Part shown: in pieces, positions 18,149 through 26,682 of the stretch
Layout of the letters: every line of letters starts with the position of its first letter
How positions within the stretch are numbered: position 1 is the stretch's first letter
Assembly: GCF_001182745.1 (NCBI RefSeq)
Contig: NZ_LN868938.1
Location: 2,914,001 to 2,978,000, forward strand
Origin: Nocardia farcinica
GTDB lineage: Bacteria; Actinomycetota; Actinomycetes; Mycobacteriales; Mycobacteriaceae
Length of the DNA: 64,000 nt
Direction: 5' to 3'
Translations under genes and position numbers: made by a program
The notes under the pieces: model-generated
Databases searched by the model: none
What the model was told of the DNA's origin: nothing
The model's input: only the letters and a program-made list of their open reading frames with translations

Positions 18149-19374
18149 GCCGCCACGGCGAGGTCGTCCAGATACGACTTCGCGCTGTCGGGGTCCATGA
18201 ACCAGTGGAAGAAGTCGCGCGGGTCGTCGAAGCCGTTGGCGAAGCGACGCGCGATGCGCGGATTGGCGCCGGCCGCCCCGAGCAGTCGCAGTACGTGCTC
18301 CGGCGGCGGCACGAGCAGCGCGTTGGTCCAGGTGGCGACGTAGCGGGCGTAGTCCCAGTACCGCTCGAAGGTGTCCTGCATGAACGCGCGGTCGAAGGGG
18401 CGGTCGCCGTGTTCGAGGATGCTGGCCAGGTACGACGAGGCGCACTTGGCGGCGTTGTTGGAGCCCTGGCCGGTCACGGGGTCGTTGAGCACCACCACAT
18501 CGGCCATGCCGAGCACGGTCGCGCCGGAGGGCAGCACGCCGACCGGGCGGCGCACGGTGGGCGGGAAGCGCCCGGCCAGCACGCCGAGGTCGTCGGTGAG
18601 TTCCAGCTCGCGGCACCGTTCGGCCTCCCACGGCAGGTAGGTGCGCACCACGCCGAGCGCGAGCTCGAGATGCTGCTGCGGGTCGGTGACGCCGTCGAAG
18701 CAGTCCATCGGGCCGCCCGGCACGCCCTCCATGACCATGATCTCGCAGGGACCGGTGGTGGTCAGCGCCGGGAACACGAAGTACTCGCCGATGCCGGGAA
18801 TCATGTTGAACGACACCGCGGAGAACGGCTCGCGCGGTGTCATGCCGCGCACGTAGGTGAGCGCGAGGGCGCGCTGCGGGGTGGCGAAGGTGGAGCGTTC
18901 GGCGTCGCGGTCGAACAGCTTGGCGATCTCGCCCTTGCCCGCGGCGACCAGCACCAGATCGCTCGAGCGCGCGTAGTCCTCCAGGTCGTCGACGGTCGCG
19001 TCGTGGATGTCGAGAACGCCGCCGCGCGCGGTGAATTCGGCCATCCAGCGCGGCATCTTCACCCGCTGGTCCACCGACTGGGCGGGCAGGTCGAGCCGCG
19101 AGTCCCAGGAGATGGCTCGCCCGCCCGCGCCGTCGGGCACGGTGAAGCCGATGCCTTCGACGTCGGGGCATTCGCTGCCCCAGAAGTCGATGCCGAGCAC
19201 GCGTTCGCGCGCCAGCGAGGAGCCGAACATGCACTGGCTCGAGGTGACCCGGCCCTGGTGGATCTGCTCCGGGGTGCGGTTGGAGACCATGCGGACCTCG
19301 TAACCGGCCGCGAGCAGCCCGAATCCGAGCTGCAGGCCGGATTGTCCTGCGCCGACGATGGTGATGGAAGGCAT
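18145..19374 (-). CDS. StyA1-type FAD-dependent monooxygenase (oxygenase subunit)
   Basis: 409 residues, a group E styrene/indole monooxygenase without reductase. FAD-binding ITIVGAGQSGLQLGFGLLAAG at the N-terminus, SSQCMFGSSLARERVLG, PAQSVDQRVKMPRWM, MVMEGVPGGPMDCFDG and VVLNDPVTGQGSNNAAKCA. ATG start with AAAGGAACC upstream, 27 bases after the SDR stop; its stop overlaps the StyA2B start. StyA1 and StyA2B cooperate in known E2 systems, StyA1 using reduced FAD produced by the fused partner. Transcribed as SDR-styA1-styA2B from the divergent region facing araC. Confidence 0.9.
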   Translation of the reverse strand: MPSITIVGAGQSGLQLGFGLLAAGYEVRMVSNRTPEQIHQGRVTSSQCMFGSSLARERVLGIDFWGSECPDVEGIGFTVPDGAGGRAISWDSRLDLPAQSVDQRVKMPRWMAEFTARGGVLDIHDATVDDLEDYARSSDLVLVAAGKGEIAKLFDRDAERSTFATPQRALALTYVRGMTPREPFSAVSFNMIPGIGEYFVFPALTTTGPCEIMVMEGVPGGPMDCFDGVTDPQQHLELALGVVRTYLPWEAERCRELELTDDLGVLAGRFPPTVRRPVGVLPSGATVLGMADVVVLNDPVTGQGSNNAAKCASSYLASILEHGDRPFDRAFMQDTFERYWDYARYVATWTNALLVPPPEHVLRLLGAAGANPRIARRFANGFDDPRDFFHWFMDPDSAKSYLDDLAVAA

Positions 19375-19401
19375 CGGTGTGGTTCCTTTCGAGCGGATGG
19401 G

Positions 19402-20205
19402 CTAGGCGGTCGCGTCGACCGCGGCGAGTCGGGGGATGGCGGGCACGGCCTGCTCCGGGCCGAGCGCGGAGTAGCCGCCGTCGACGGCCCAGTCGGCGCC
19501 GGTGACGAAGGAGGCGGCGTCGGAGGCGAGGAAGGCGATCACGCGGCCGACCTCGTGCGGGTCGCCGACGCGGCCGAGCACGTGGAACGGCGCGGCGACG
19601 GCGTCGGTGTGCGCGCGGTCGCCGCCGGAGAGGTCGTCCATGATCTTCGACCAGGTCCATCCCGGGCTGACCGAGTTCACCCGGATGCCGTCGCCCGCGT
19701 AGTCGGTGGCCATGCTGCGGGTGACCTGCACGATCGCGGCCTTGCTCGCCGGGTAGACCCAGCGGCCGGTCTGGGCGACCTTGGCCGAGATCGAGCTGAG
19801 GTTGATCACCGCGCCGCCGGCGCGGGCCAGGTGCGGGCGGGCCGCCGCGGCGAAGACGACCGCGCCGACCAGGTTGACGTCGAGGGTGCGCAGCCAGGTC
19901 GCCCGGTCGGTGTCGGCGCCGTCGTCGCCGTAGGAGCAGGCCAGGTTGACCAGCACGTCGAGCGAGCCGAAGCGCTCGACGGCGGTGGCCACGCACCGGG
20001 CGATGGAATCGTCGTCGGTGACGTCGGTGTGCACGAAGGTGGCGCCGGTGCGCTGGGCGACCTGCGGCCCCGCGGCGTCGTCGAGGTCGGCGAGCACGAC
20101 GCGCGCGCCCGCGGCCACGAGTTCCTCGACGACCGCGGCGCCGAACAGGGTGGCACCGCCGGTGACGATCGCGGTCTTGTTCGCTAGTGAGCTGGACTGT
20201 GGCAT
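19402..20205 (-). CDS. SDR-family NAD(P)-dependent dehydrogenase
   Basis: 267 residues, classical short-chain dehydrogenase: TGGATLFGAAVVEEL (nucleotide loop, lacking one canonical Gly), DLDD after strand beta2 (prefers NAD), NLSSISAK and the catalytic Ser/Tyr/Lys set with YPASK, and PGWTWSKIMDDL at the substrate loop. I chose ATG 20205 (MPQSSSL), which has GGAGGGC 7 bases upstream, not the in-frame codon 39 bases earlier. First gene of the operon with StyA1/StyA2B. In the Acinetobacter iif indole pathway an SDR oxidises the cis-dihydrodiol made by the indole oxygenase; the same role here is inference from context. Confidence 0.85.
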   Translation of the reverse strand: MPQSSSLANKTAIVTGGATLFGAAVVEELVAAGARVVLADLDDAAGPQVAQRTGATFVHTDVTDDDSIARCVATAVERFGSLDVLVNLACSYGDDGADTDRATWLRTLDVNLVGAVVFAAAARPHLARAGGAVINLSSISAKVAQTGRWVYPASKAAIVQVTRSMATDYAGDGIRVNSVSPGWTWSKIMDDLSGGDRAHTDAVAAPFHVLGRVGDPHEVGRVIAFLASDAASFVTGADWAVDGGYSALGPEQAVPAIPRLAAVDATA

Positions 20206-20267
20206 CACGCCCTCCGAGACGCTGGTTCCGGTGAGGGCTGTCACGGTAGGGACGCCGCGGGCGGGCA

Positions 20268-20276
20268 GCTATCCGC
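20268..20276 (-). promoter_or_regulatory. GCGGATAGC motif upstream of the SDR-styA1-styA2B operon
   Basis: On the minus strand GCGGATAGC lies 62 bases before the SDR start. The same or nearly the same 9-mer occurs upstream of the FAD oxidoreductase (28013-28021 and 28038-28046) and the cyclase (29725-29733), always in intergenic DNA of this island. Candidate shared activator box, perhaps for the AraC-type protein. Confidence 0.35.
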
Positions 20277-20354
20277 GGAGCGCGGGAGTTGTCCGAACTC
20301 TGTCGATCGCGCACGAGTCTGCGGCCCGGATGACGACGGTCGCGGCGACGGACT

Positions 20355-20387
20355 GGACAGTGTGACCCCGGTCACGGCACACTGTCC
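20355..20387. promoter_or_regulatory. Nested palindromes in the araC/SDR divergent promoter
   Basis: GGACAGTGTG (20355-20364) is perfectly repeated in inverse as CACACTGTCC (20378-20387). Inside it lies a second dyad, GTGACC-CC-GGTCAC (20362-20375). It sits about 150 bases from the SDR start and 120 from the araC start and is the strongest operator candidate in this intergenic region. The binding protein is unknown. Confidence 0.5.
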
Positions 20388-20506
20388 TGCGAGTCACGGA
20401 CGGTTCCGCCCGCGCGACGGCATCGATTTCGCGATTCTTGACACGCCGGACCTCGGCGTGGAACACAATGGTAATGCGCCTTTGTGACGATGGTCATCAA
20501 ATCGTC

Positions 20507-21547
20507 ATGCGTTGGACCATTCCCGTGGAGGAGCCGTTGCAGTACGAGGACCGGCCGCTGGCCCGGCACCAGCTCACCACTTCCGGCGATCCCGACCTCG
20601 TCCGTTCGGCCGTCGGCACCGCGTTCTGCGATCACCGGCTCTCGCCGCTGCGCCGCGACATCGCCCTGGACGCGCACTTCCACGGCGTCCGTTGGGACAC
20701 CGCCGGCGTCTACTACCTCGAATACGGCACCGACGTGCGTATCGACCCGCGCGACCTCGACGACTTCTACCTCATCCAGGTTCCGCTCGAGGGCCACGCC
20801 GCGATCACGGTCGGCTCGCGCAGTTTCGTCTCCACCCCCGAGGTCGCCTCGGTGCTCGAGCCGGGCGACCGGGTGTCGATGGCGTGGGAGGGCGCCAACC
20901 GGCAGCTGCTGCTGCGCCTGGACCGCGCCACCGTGCACGACGCGGTGCGCAAGAAACTCGGCCGTGAGCCCGCCGCGCCGCTGGTGTTCGACCCCCGCAT
21001 GGATCTCACCACCCCGGCCAACCGGACCTGGCGCGGACTGCTCACCCTGCTGGTCGACGCCATCGACCGCGCGGCCGCACCCACCTCCATCGCGGTGCAG
21101 GAGTTCGAAGGGCTGCTGGTCAGCCAGCTGATCCTGGGCCAGCCGCACAACTATCGCGACGAACTCGACCGCAAACCACAGCCCGTGGTGTCCCGGCCGA
21201 TCGCCAGGGCGGCCGAACTGATCGAGGCGCACGCCCACGAACCGCTGACCGTCGACGACATCGCCGACGCGGTCGGCATCGGCACCCGCACCCTGCAGGA
21301 CGGTTTCCGCCGCTACTACAACACCACCCCGATGGCGTTCCTGCGCGATGTGCGACTGCGCCGCGTGCGCACCGACCTGCTCCAAGCCGACCCCACCCTG
21401 ACCACGGTCACCGACATCGCCATTCGCTGGGGTTTCCTGCACCCGGGCCGCTTCTCGGTGCTCTACCGGGACCGTTTCGGCGAATCACCCTCGCAGACAC
21501 TGCGGTTGGCCACCGACGGCGCAGCGCAGACCGCGGCCGCCTGCTGA
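20507..21547 (+). CDS. AraC-family transcriptional regulator
   Basis: 346 residues. The N-terminal cupin-like ligand domain (about 1-190; YLIQVPLEGHAAITVG, the AraC_binding_2 type) is followed by a C-terminal double helix-turn-helix (PLTVDDIADAVGIGTRTLQDGFRRYY ... TTVTDIAIRWGFLHPGRFSVLYRDRFGESPS). An upstream in-frame TTG at 20438 is unlikely because it forms the -35-like TTGACA. ATG 20507 (MRWTIPVEE) is used here; TTG 20537 has the better ribosome site (GGAGGAG) and is a real alternative. It faces the SDR-styA1-styA2B operon head to head and is the obvious candidate activator of the aromatic island. Confidence 0.85.
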   Translation: MRWTIPVEEPLQYEDRPLARHQLTTSGDPDLVRSAVGTAFCDHRLSPLRRDIALDAHFHGVRWDTAGVYYLEYGTDVRIDPRDLDDFYLIQVPLEGHAAITVGSRSFVSTPEVASVLEPGDRVSMAWEGANRQLLLRLDRATVHDAVRKKLGREPAAPLVFDPRMDLTTPANRTWRGLLTLLVDAIDRAAAPTSIAVQEFEGLLVSQLILGQPHNYRDELDRKPQPVVSRPIARAAELIEAHAHEPLTVDDIADAVGIGTRTLQDGFRRYYNTTPMAFLRDVRLRRVRTDLLQADPTLTTVTDIAIRWGFLHPGRFSVLYRDRFGESPSQTLRLATDGAAQTAAAC

Positions 21548-21602
21548 CCCGGCGCGCCCTCGTCGGCTCGGTGACCCGTCCGCCGCCGACCCCGGAACGA
21601 CC

Positions 21603-21633
21603 ACGTGCCCGGGAGCGTGGCTCCCGGGCACGT
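21603..21633. terminator. Bidirectional hairpin between araC and the aryl-CoA monooxygenase gene
   Basis: ACGTGCCCGGGAGC (21603-21616), loop GTG, then the perfect complement GCTCCCGGGCACGT (21620-21633). The 14-bp stem lies between convergent genes. There is no T-run, as is common for actinobacterial hairpins. Confidence 0.75.
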
Positions 21634-21640
21634 TCGGGTC

Positions 21641-24022
21641 TCAGACCGCGGCCGTCACCCGCGCGGGCGTCCACCGCCGCCGCGGTGCGGACGTGCCCGT
21701 CGCGCGGATCAGTTCCAGGCGCGGCGGTGGGCCGTCGGTGCGACCGGTGGGTGGTTTCCGGTTGCCCGCGCGGAAGGGCGCGGGCCATTCGGCGGCCTCG
21801 CCGCGATAGCCCTGTTCCACCGCCGCGTGCAGGGTCCACTGCGGATCCCACAGGTGCGCGCGGCCGATGGCGACGAGGTCGGCGCGACCGGCCAGCAGGA
21901 CCGAGTTGACGTCGTCGTGGGAGGAGATGGCGCCGACGGCGACGACGGCCACGCCGTGCGGCACCCCGACCTCCTGGCGGATGCGATCGGCGAAAGGCGT
22001 CTGGTAGCTGCGGCCGTAGGCGGGCTTCTCGTGCTTGACCACCTGCCCCGAGGAGACGTGCAGCACGTCGACCCCGTGGGCGGCGAAGGCGCGCGCGATC
22101 TCGACCGCGTCGTCGACGGTGTTGCCGCCCTCGGCCCAGTCGGTGGCCGAGATGCGCACCGACAGCGGCCGGTCCGCGGGCCACACCTGCTTGATCGCGT
22201 CGAACACCCGCAGCGGGAACCGCAGCCGATTGTCCAGGCTGCCGCCGTACTCGTCGGTGCGCCGGTTGGCCAGCGGTGAGAGGAACGCCGAGAGCAGGTA
22301 GCCGTGCGCGCAGTGCAGCTCGAGCAGGTCGAAGCCGGCGCGAGCGGCGGCCGCGGCGGCGTCGGCGAATTCGCGGGTGACCCGGTCCATCTCCGCGCGG
22401 GTGATCTCCCGCGGGGTGCGGCTGGCCGGACCGTAGGGGATGGCCGAGGGTCCGACGGTCTCCCAGCCGCCGGACTCGAGTGGGTCGTCGATGCCCTCCC
22501 ACATCACCTTGGTCGCGCCCTTGCGACCCGAATGTCCCAGCTGCACACCGATCTTCGCGCGCGTGTGGCCGTGCACGAAATCGACCACCCTGGCCCAGGC
22601 CCGCTCCTGCTCCGGTGTGTAGAGCCCGGCGCAGCCGGGGGTGATGCGCCCCTCCGGGGACACGCACACCATCTCGGTCATCACCAGGCCGGCGCCGCCG
22701 AGCGCCTTGCTGCCCAGGTGCACCAGATGGAAGTCGGTGGGCACCCCGTCGACGGCGGAGTACATGTCCATCGGCGAGACCAGGATGCGATTGGGCAGTT
22801 CCACGTCCTTGAGCCGCAACGGGTAGAACATCGGCGGCCGCGGCGCCGCGGCGGCGGCGTCCTGGGTGGACAGGTACCAGCCGTCGATGGCCTCGACGAA
22901 GCCGTCGTCGCGCAACCGCAGGTTGTCGTAGGTGATCCGGCGGCTGCGGGTGAGCAGGTTGAAGGCGAACTGGTCGGGGTGCTGGTCGGTGTACTGGGCG
23001 ATGGACTCGAACCACTCCAGGCTGGCCTGTGCGGCGCGCTGCACCGATTCCACGACCGGTTTGCGTTCGGTCTCGTAGGCGGCCAGGCCGGCGGCGACCG
23101 AGTCGTTCTCGTGCAGGCAGGCCGCCAGTGCCAGGGCGTCCTCCATCGCCAGCTTGGTGCCCGAGCCGATGGAGAAGTGCGCGGTGTGCGCGGCGTCGCC
23201 GATGAGCACGATGTTGCCGTGGCGCCAGGTGCGGTTGCGCACGGTGGTGAAGGAGATCCACCGGGAGTTGTTGGCCTGCAACCGGTGTCCGTCGAGTTCG
23301 GCGGCGAACAGCTCGGCGATCCGCGCGATGGACTGCTCGTCGTTCTCCCCCGGCGCGAACTCGCGGTCGGCGAAGGCGGCGAAACCGGCCTCGCGCCAGA
23401 CCGATTCGTGCATCTCGACGATGAAGGTGCTCTGCTGCGCGCTGAACGGGTAGGCGTGCACCTGCATGATCCCGTGCGGGGTGTGTTTGACGAAGAACTC
23501 GAACGCCTCGAACACCAGGTCGGTGCCCAGCCACATGTACTTGTTGCGCCGGGGATCCAGGCTCGGTTCGAACACGTCGGCGAAGGTGCTGCGCACCGCG
23601 GAGTTGATGCCGTCGGAGGCCAGCACCAGATCGTGGGTGGCGGCGAGATCTTCGACGTCGGGGGCCGGGGTGCGGAAGTGGATGGTGACGCCGAGGTCGG
23701 TGCAGCGGCGTTGCAGCAGCCGCAGCAGTTCCTTGCGGCTCATCGCCGCGAAGCCCTGGCCACCGGAGGTGCGCACCTGGCCGCGGTAGTGGATGTCGAT
23801 GTCGCTCCAGCGCGCGAACTGCTCGCTCATCCCACGGTAGATCTGCTCGTCGGCGTGCTCGATGCCGCCGAGGGTCTCGTCGGAGAACACCACGCCGAAC
23901 CCGAAGGTGTCGTCGGGAGCGTTGCGTTCCCAGATGGTGATCTCGTGGCTCGGGTCGAGCTGTTTCATCAGGGCGGAGAAGTACAGGCCCGCGGGCCCTC
24001 CGCCGATCACGGCGATACGCAT
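21641..24022 (-). CDS. Bifunctional aryl-CoA (salicylyl-/2-aminobenzoyl-CoA) monooxygenase fused to OYE-type reductase
   Basis: 793 residues. Residues 1-380 are a class A flavin monooxygenase (IAVIGGGPAGLYFSALMKQ; LASDGINSAVRSTF; IVLIGDAAHTAHFSIGSGTKL). From about 395 is an Old Yellow Enzyme-like FMN oxidoreductase (YPLRLKDVELPNRILVSPMD; GVQLGHSGRKG; HCAHGYLLSAFLSPLANRRTDEYGGS). The fusion is characteristic of salicylyl-CoA 5-hydroxylase (SdgC type, giving gentisyl-CoA) and of 2-aminobenzoyl-CoA monooxygenase/reductase, which hydroxylates and can dearomatise anthraniloyl-CoA. Sequence alone does not decide between them. Seven bases downstream of the thioesterase stop and in operon with the CoA ligase, which should supply its substrate. 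Confidence 0.88.
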   Translation of the reverse strand: MRIAVIGGGPAGLYFSALMKQLDPSHEITIWERNAPDDTFGFGVVFSDETLGGIEHADEQIYRGMSEQFARWSDIDIHYRGQVRTSGGQGFAAMSRKELLRLLQRRCTDLGVTIHFRTPAPDVEDLAATHDLVLASDGINSAVRSTFADVFEPSLDPRRNKYMWLGTDLVFEAFEFFVKHTPHGIMQVHAYPFSAQQSTFIVEMHESVWREAGFAAFADREFAPGENDEQSIARIAELFAAELDGHRLQANNSRWISFTTVRNRTWRHGNIVLIGDAAHTAHFSIGSGTKLAMEDALALAACLHENDSVAAGLAAYETERKPVVESVQRAAQASLEWFESIAQYTDQHPDQFAFNLLTRSRRITYDNLRLRDDGFVEAIDGWYLSTQDAAAAAPRPPMFYPLRLKDVELPNRILVSPMDMYSAVDGVPTDFHLVHLGSKALGGAGLVMTEMVCVSPEGRITPGCAGLYTPEQERAWARVVDFVHGHTRAKIGVQLGHSGRKGATKVMWEGIDDPLESGGWETVGPSAIPYGPASRTPREITRAEMDRVTREFADAAAAAARAGFDLLELHCAHGYLLSAFLSPLANRRTDEYGGSLDNRLRFPLRVFDAIKQVWPADRPLSVRISATDWAEGGNTVDDAVEIARAFAAHGVDVLHVSSGQVVKHEKPAYGRSYQTPFADRIRQEVGVPHGVAVVAVGAISSHDDVNSVLLAGRADLVAIGRAHLWDPQWTLHAAVEQGYRGEAAEWPAPFRAGNRKPPTGRTDGPPPRLELIRATGTSAPRRRWTPARVTAAV

Positions 24023-24029
24023 CGAAGCC

Positions 24030-24470
24030 TCACTGGTGTCGGGGGTAATCGGTTCTGGGGTCGGCGGCCCGGGTACCGCGCAACGCGGCGGCCACCGCCG
24101 TGGGCCACGGCCGCGAACGGGCGGCGGGGTCGGGGGCGTGCACGGCGGTCAAGGCACCCCGCGCCGCCGGGGACGGGGGCTGCGCATCCGGGGGAATCCG
24201 GGTGACGAGGAAGTCGTAGCGCACCGAGGAGCGCCCGAGCCTGCCCACCGACAGCGCGATGGCGGCGGTGTCGCCGAACCACAGCCGGTCCAGGTAGTCG
24301 ACCTCGAAACGCACCCGCGGGATGCTGCCGAACAGCCCGCGCAGCCCGAGCCCGTCCAGCAGGGCGGCTTCGGCCGCCTCCACCCAGCGGATCACGGTGC
24401 TGTGGTGGTAGTGCCCGGCGGCGTCGGTGTCCTGCCAGTCCACCACGCGCTCGACGACGACGCCGCTCAT
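24030..24470 (-). CDS. Hotdog-fold acyl-CoA thioesterase (4-hydroxybenzoyl-CoA thioesterase-like)
   Basis: 146 residues. The single hotdog domain begins VVERVVDWQDTDAAGHYHHSTVIRWVE; the DTDAAGHYHH segment is the active-site Asp loop of the 4HBT family (D-x-D-x-x-G-x-x-x-x). Its ATG overlaps the CoA-ligase stop (ATGA), showing coupling. Probable role: release the hydroxylated acid (gentisate or 5-hydroxyanthranilate) from CoA after the monooxygenase step. The C-terminal 40 residues are Ala/Pro/Arg-rich and not conserved-looking. Confidence 0.75.
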   Translation of the reverse strand: MSGVVVERVVDWQDTDAAGHYHHSTVIRWVEAAEAALLDGLGLRGLFGSIPRVRFEVDYLDRLWFGDTAAIALSVGRLGRSSVRYDFLVTRIPPDAQPPSPAARGALTAVHAPDPAARSRPWPTAVAAALRGTRAADPRTDYPRHQ

Positions 24471-26077
24471 CGTGCGGCCTTCCACTGTTCCCGCACCTTG
24501 AACCGCTGGAGTTTGCCGCTGGGGTTGCGCGGCAACTCGGTGACGAACACGATGCTGCGCGGATACTTGTAGGGCGCGGCCGTGCTCTTGACGAAATCCT
24601 GGAGTTCCCGGACCTTCTCGTCGCTGCCGTCGACGCCCGCGCGCAACACGACGGCGGCGTGCACGACGTTGCCGCGGTCCGCGTCGGGCACGCCGACGAC
24701 CGCGCACTCCGCCACGTCCGGGTGCCGGTCGAGCACGGCCTCCACCTCGGGCGCGCCGATGTTGTAGCCGGCGGAGACGATCATGTCGTCGCTGCGCGCG
24801 TGGTACCAGAGGTAGCCGTCGGCGTCGCGGGTGCAGGTGTCGCCGGTCAGATTCCAGCCGCCGCGCACGTAGTCCCGCTGGCGCGGGTCGGCCAGGTAGC
24901 GGCAGCCGGTGGGGCCCTTGACCGCCAGCAGGCCGGCGGTGCCGTCCGGGACCGGGTTGCCGTCGTCGTCCTGGATCTCCACCCGGAAGCCCGGCACGGC
25001 GCGGCCCAGCGAACCGGGCCGGATGTCCGCGTCGGCGGCGGAGATGTAGATGTGCAGCAGCTCGGTGCCGCCGATGCCGTTGACGATCGAGATGCCGGTC
25101 CGCTCACGGAAGCCGGTGAACACCGGCTCCGGCAGGTGCTCTCCCGCCGACACACATCGCCGTAGCGTGCGCAGTCCGTCCAGGTCGTCGCGCTTCAGCA
25201 GCGCCTTGTAGGCCGTGGGTGCGGTGAACAGCACGGTGGCGGCGAACTTCTCGATCGCCACCACCAGCGACTCCGGGTCGGCGCGCTCGAGCAGCACCGT
25301 CGAGGCACCGACCCGCAGCGGGAAGATCACCAGCCCGCCGAGGCCGAAGGTGAACGCCAGCGGCGGGGTGCCGATGAACACGTCGTCGGGGCGCGGGCGC
25401 AGCACATGCGCGCCGAAGGTGTCGGCGACGGCCAGCACGTCGCGGTGGAAGTGCATGGTGGCCTTGGGAGTCCCGGTGGTGCCCGAGGTGGGCGCGAGCA
25501 ATACCACGTCGTCGGCGGCGGTCGCGACGTCGGTGAAGGTCGGTGGCTTCGCGGCGGCGCGGCGGGTGAGGTCCTCGGCGCCCGGCCCGCCCACCGGCAC
25601 GACCGGCAGGTCGGCGCAGGCCAGTTCCGCGGTGAGGCGGTGATCGCACAGCGCCAGGGCCGGGCGGGTCAGGTCGATCAGCTTGGTCAGTTCGGCCGCG
25701 CGCAGCAGCGGCATGGTCGTGACGACCACGCCGCCCGCCTTGACCACGGCGAACCAGCAGGCCACCAGCCAGGGCGTGTTGGGCGAGCGCAGCAGCACCC
25801 GGTTACCGGGAACCAGGCCGAAGTCCTCGGTGAGCACCCGCGCGATCCGGTTGGCGGTGTCGAGCAGATCGCCGTAGCTCCAGGTGGATTCGGCGGTGGA
25901 CAGGCACGGACGGTCGCGGCCGTGGCGGTCCACCGCGCCGTCGAGCAGCACGCTCGCGCAGTTCAGCCGCTCCGGATACCGCAGGGCGGGCAGGTCGAAG
26001 ACGAACTCCGGCCACTGCGACGGCGGCGGGAGGTTGTCCCGGCAGAAGGTGTCGATGTGGGCTGAAGGAGTGAGCAA
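24467..26077 (-). CDS. Aryl-CoA ligase of the benzoate/2-aminobenzoate-CoA ligase type
   Basis: 536 residues. Adenylate-forming enzyme that activates an aromatic acid with ATP and CoA. Motifs: LLAPTSGTTGTPKATMHF (P-loop-like A3), FTAPTAYKALLKRDDL, NGIGGTELLHIYISA (A5), GGWNLTGDTCTRDADGYLWYHARSDDMI (A7-A8) and the catalytic Lys region NPSGKLQRFKVREQW (A10). The GIGGTELLHIYIS segment resembles benzoate/anthranilate ligases more than long-chain ligases. Start codon TTG at 26077 with purine-rich GGCGGAAA upstream. Followed by thioesterase and monooxygenase; RidA lies 48 bases upstream in the same direction. Substrate probably anthranilate or salicylate. Confidence 0.85.
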   Translation of the reverse strand: MLTPSAHIDTFCRDNLPPPSQWPEFVFDLPALRYPERLNCASVLLDGAVDRHGRDRPCLSTAESTWSYGDLLDTANRIARVLTEDFGLVPGNRVLLRSPNTPWLVACWFAVVKAGGVVVTTMPLLRAAELTKLIDLTRPALALCDHRLTAELACADLPVVPVGGPGAEDLTRRAAAKPPTFTDVATAADDVVLLAPTSGTTGTPKATMHFHRDVLAVADTFGAHVLRPRPDDVFIGTPPLAFTFGLGGLVIFPLRVGASTVLLERADPESLVVAIEKFAATVLFTAPTAYKALLKRDDLDGLRTLRRCVSAGEHLPEPVFTGFRERTGISIVNGIGGTELLHIYISAADADIRPGSLGRAVPGFRVEIQDDDGNPVPDGTAGLLAVKGPTGCRYLADPRQRDYVRGGWNLTGDTCTRDADGYLWYHARSDDMIVSAGYNIGAPEVEAVLDRHPDVAECAVVGVPDADRGNVVHAAVVLRAGVDGSDEKVRELQDFVKSTAAPYKYPRSIVFVTELPRNPSGKLQRFKVREQWKAAR

Positions 26078-26125
26078 GGTTTCCGCCCTTTCCGAGACGG
26101 GAATCGGAGACGGGATCGCGCGCGC

Positions 26126-26518
26126 TCAGTCGATCGCGGCGACGGCCTGGATCTCGATGAGCGCCTCCGGTTGCCACAGCGCGGTGACGCCGACGCCGGT
26201 CATCGCCGGGTACTCGGTGCCCGCCAGCTCCCGCCAGATGCGCCCGATCTCCTTGCCGTTGGCCTGGTAGTCGGGAATGTCGAGCAGGTAGATCGTCACG
26301 CTCACCAGATCCTGCGGGCGCCCGCCCGCCGCGGCCAGCGCGGTCAGCATGTTCGTCATCGCCTGCCGGAACTGCTCGACGATGCCGCCCTCGACGATCT
26401 TGCCGTCGGCGTCCATCGCCGTCTGCCCGGCCAGATGCACGATGCCGCGGTGCCGGGTGGCGTGCGCGAAACCGGAGGGCTTCGCCAGCGTTGCGGGATT
26501 GATGCGTTCGACAGCCAT
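26126..26518 (-). CDS. RidA/YjgF-family enamine/imine deaminase
   Basis: 130 residues, the full length of the family. GIVHLAGQTAMDADGKIVEGG, FRQAMTNMLTALAAAGG, VTIYLLDIPDYQANG and the C-terminal EALIEIQAVAAID. The Arg that binds the carboxylate in canonical RidA (usually R in the x-R-x motif near residue 105) is not obvious here, as in several pathway-specific relatives. First gene of the RidA-ligase-thioesterase-monooxygenase operon. An imine deaminase would make sense if the substrate carries an amino group, which favours anthranilate over salicylate. Confidence 0.82.
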   Translation of the reverse strand: MAVERINPATLAKPSGFAHATRHRGIVHLAGQTAMDADGKIVEGGIVEQFRQAMTNMLTALAAAGGRPQDLVSVTIYLLDIPDYQANGKEIGRIWRELAGTEYPAMTGVGVTALWQPEALIEIQAVAAID

Positions 26519-26582
26519 GTCGCCTCACTCTGGTCCGGCTCGACGAAGCAGCGAGCCATGGGGGAAGGGGTGGTGCGGACCA

Positions 26583-26592
26583 CACTATAGTG
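26583..26592. promoter_or_regulatory. Perfect palindrome CACTATAGTG in the ridA/FAH divergent promoter
   Basis: A 10-bp palindrome midway between the two divergent operons (RidA minus, FAH plus). It could be an operator or simply overlap a -10 (TATAGT). Nothing identifies its binder. Confidence 0.35.
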
Positions 26593-26682
26593 CTATTGTC
26601 ACCACCGTCAACAGAACGCGATATTCCGCCGTTCCCCGGCCGCGGGATCGCCCCGGCCCCAGCCCCTGGAGTACATCGAGCA

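Noticed and set aside
18149..20314. N-terminal extension of the StyA2B frame up to 20314 (1291 codons)
   Set aside because: The extension is the out-of-frame reading of StyA1 and the SDR; the ATG at 18148 overlapping the StyA1 stop is the natural start.
20438..20506. AraC start at TTG 20438
   Set aside because: The TTG is part of a TTGACA -35-like element and has no ribosome site; later starts are better.
26590..26682. 31-codon N-terminal extension of the FAH hydrolase
   Set aside because: It starts inside the promoter palindrome, is Pro-rich, and the conserved fold begins after ATG 26683.
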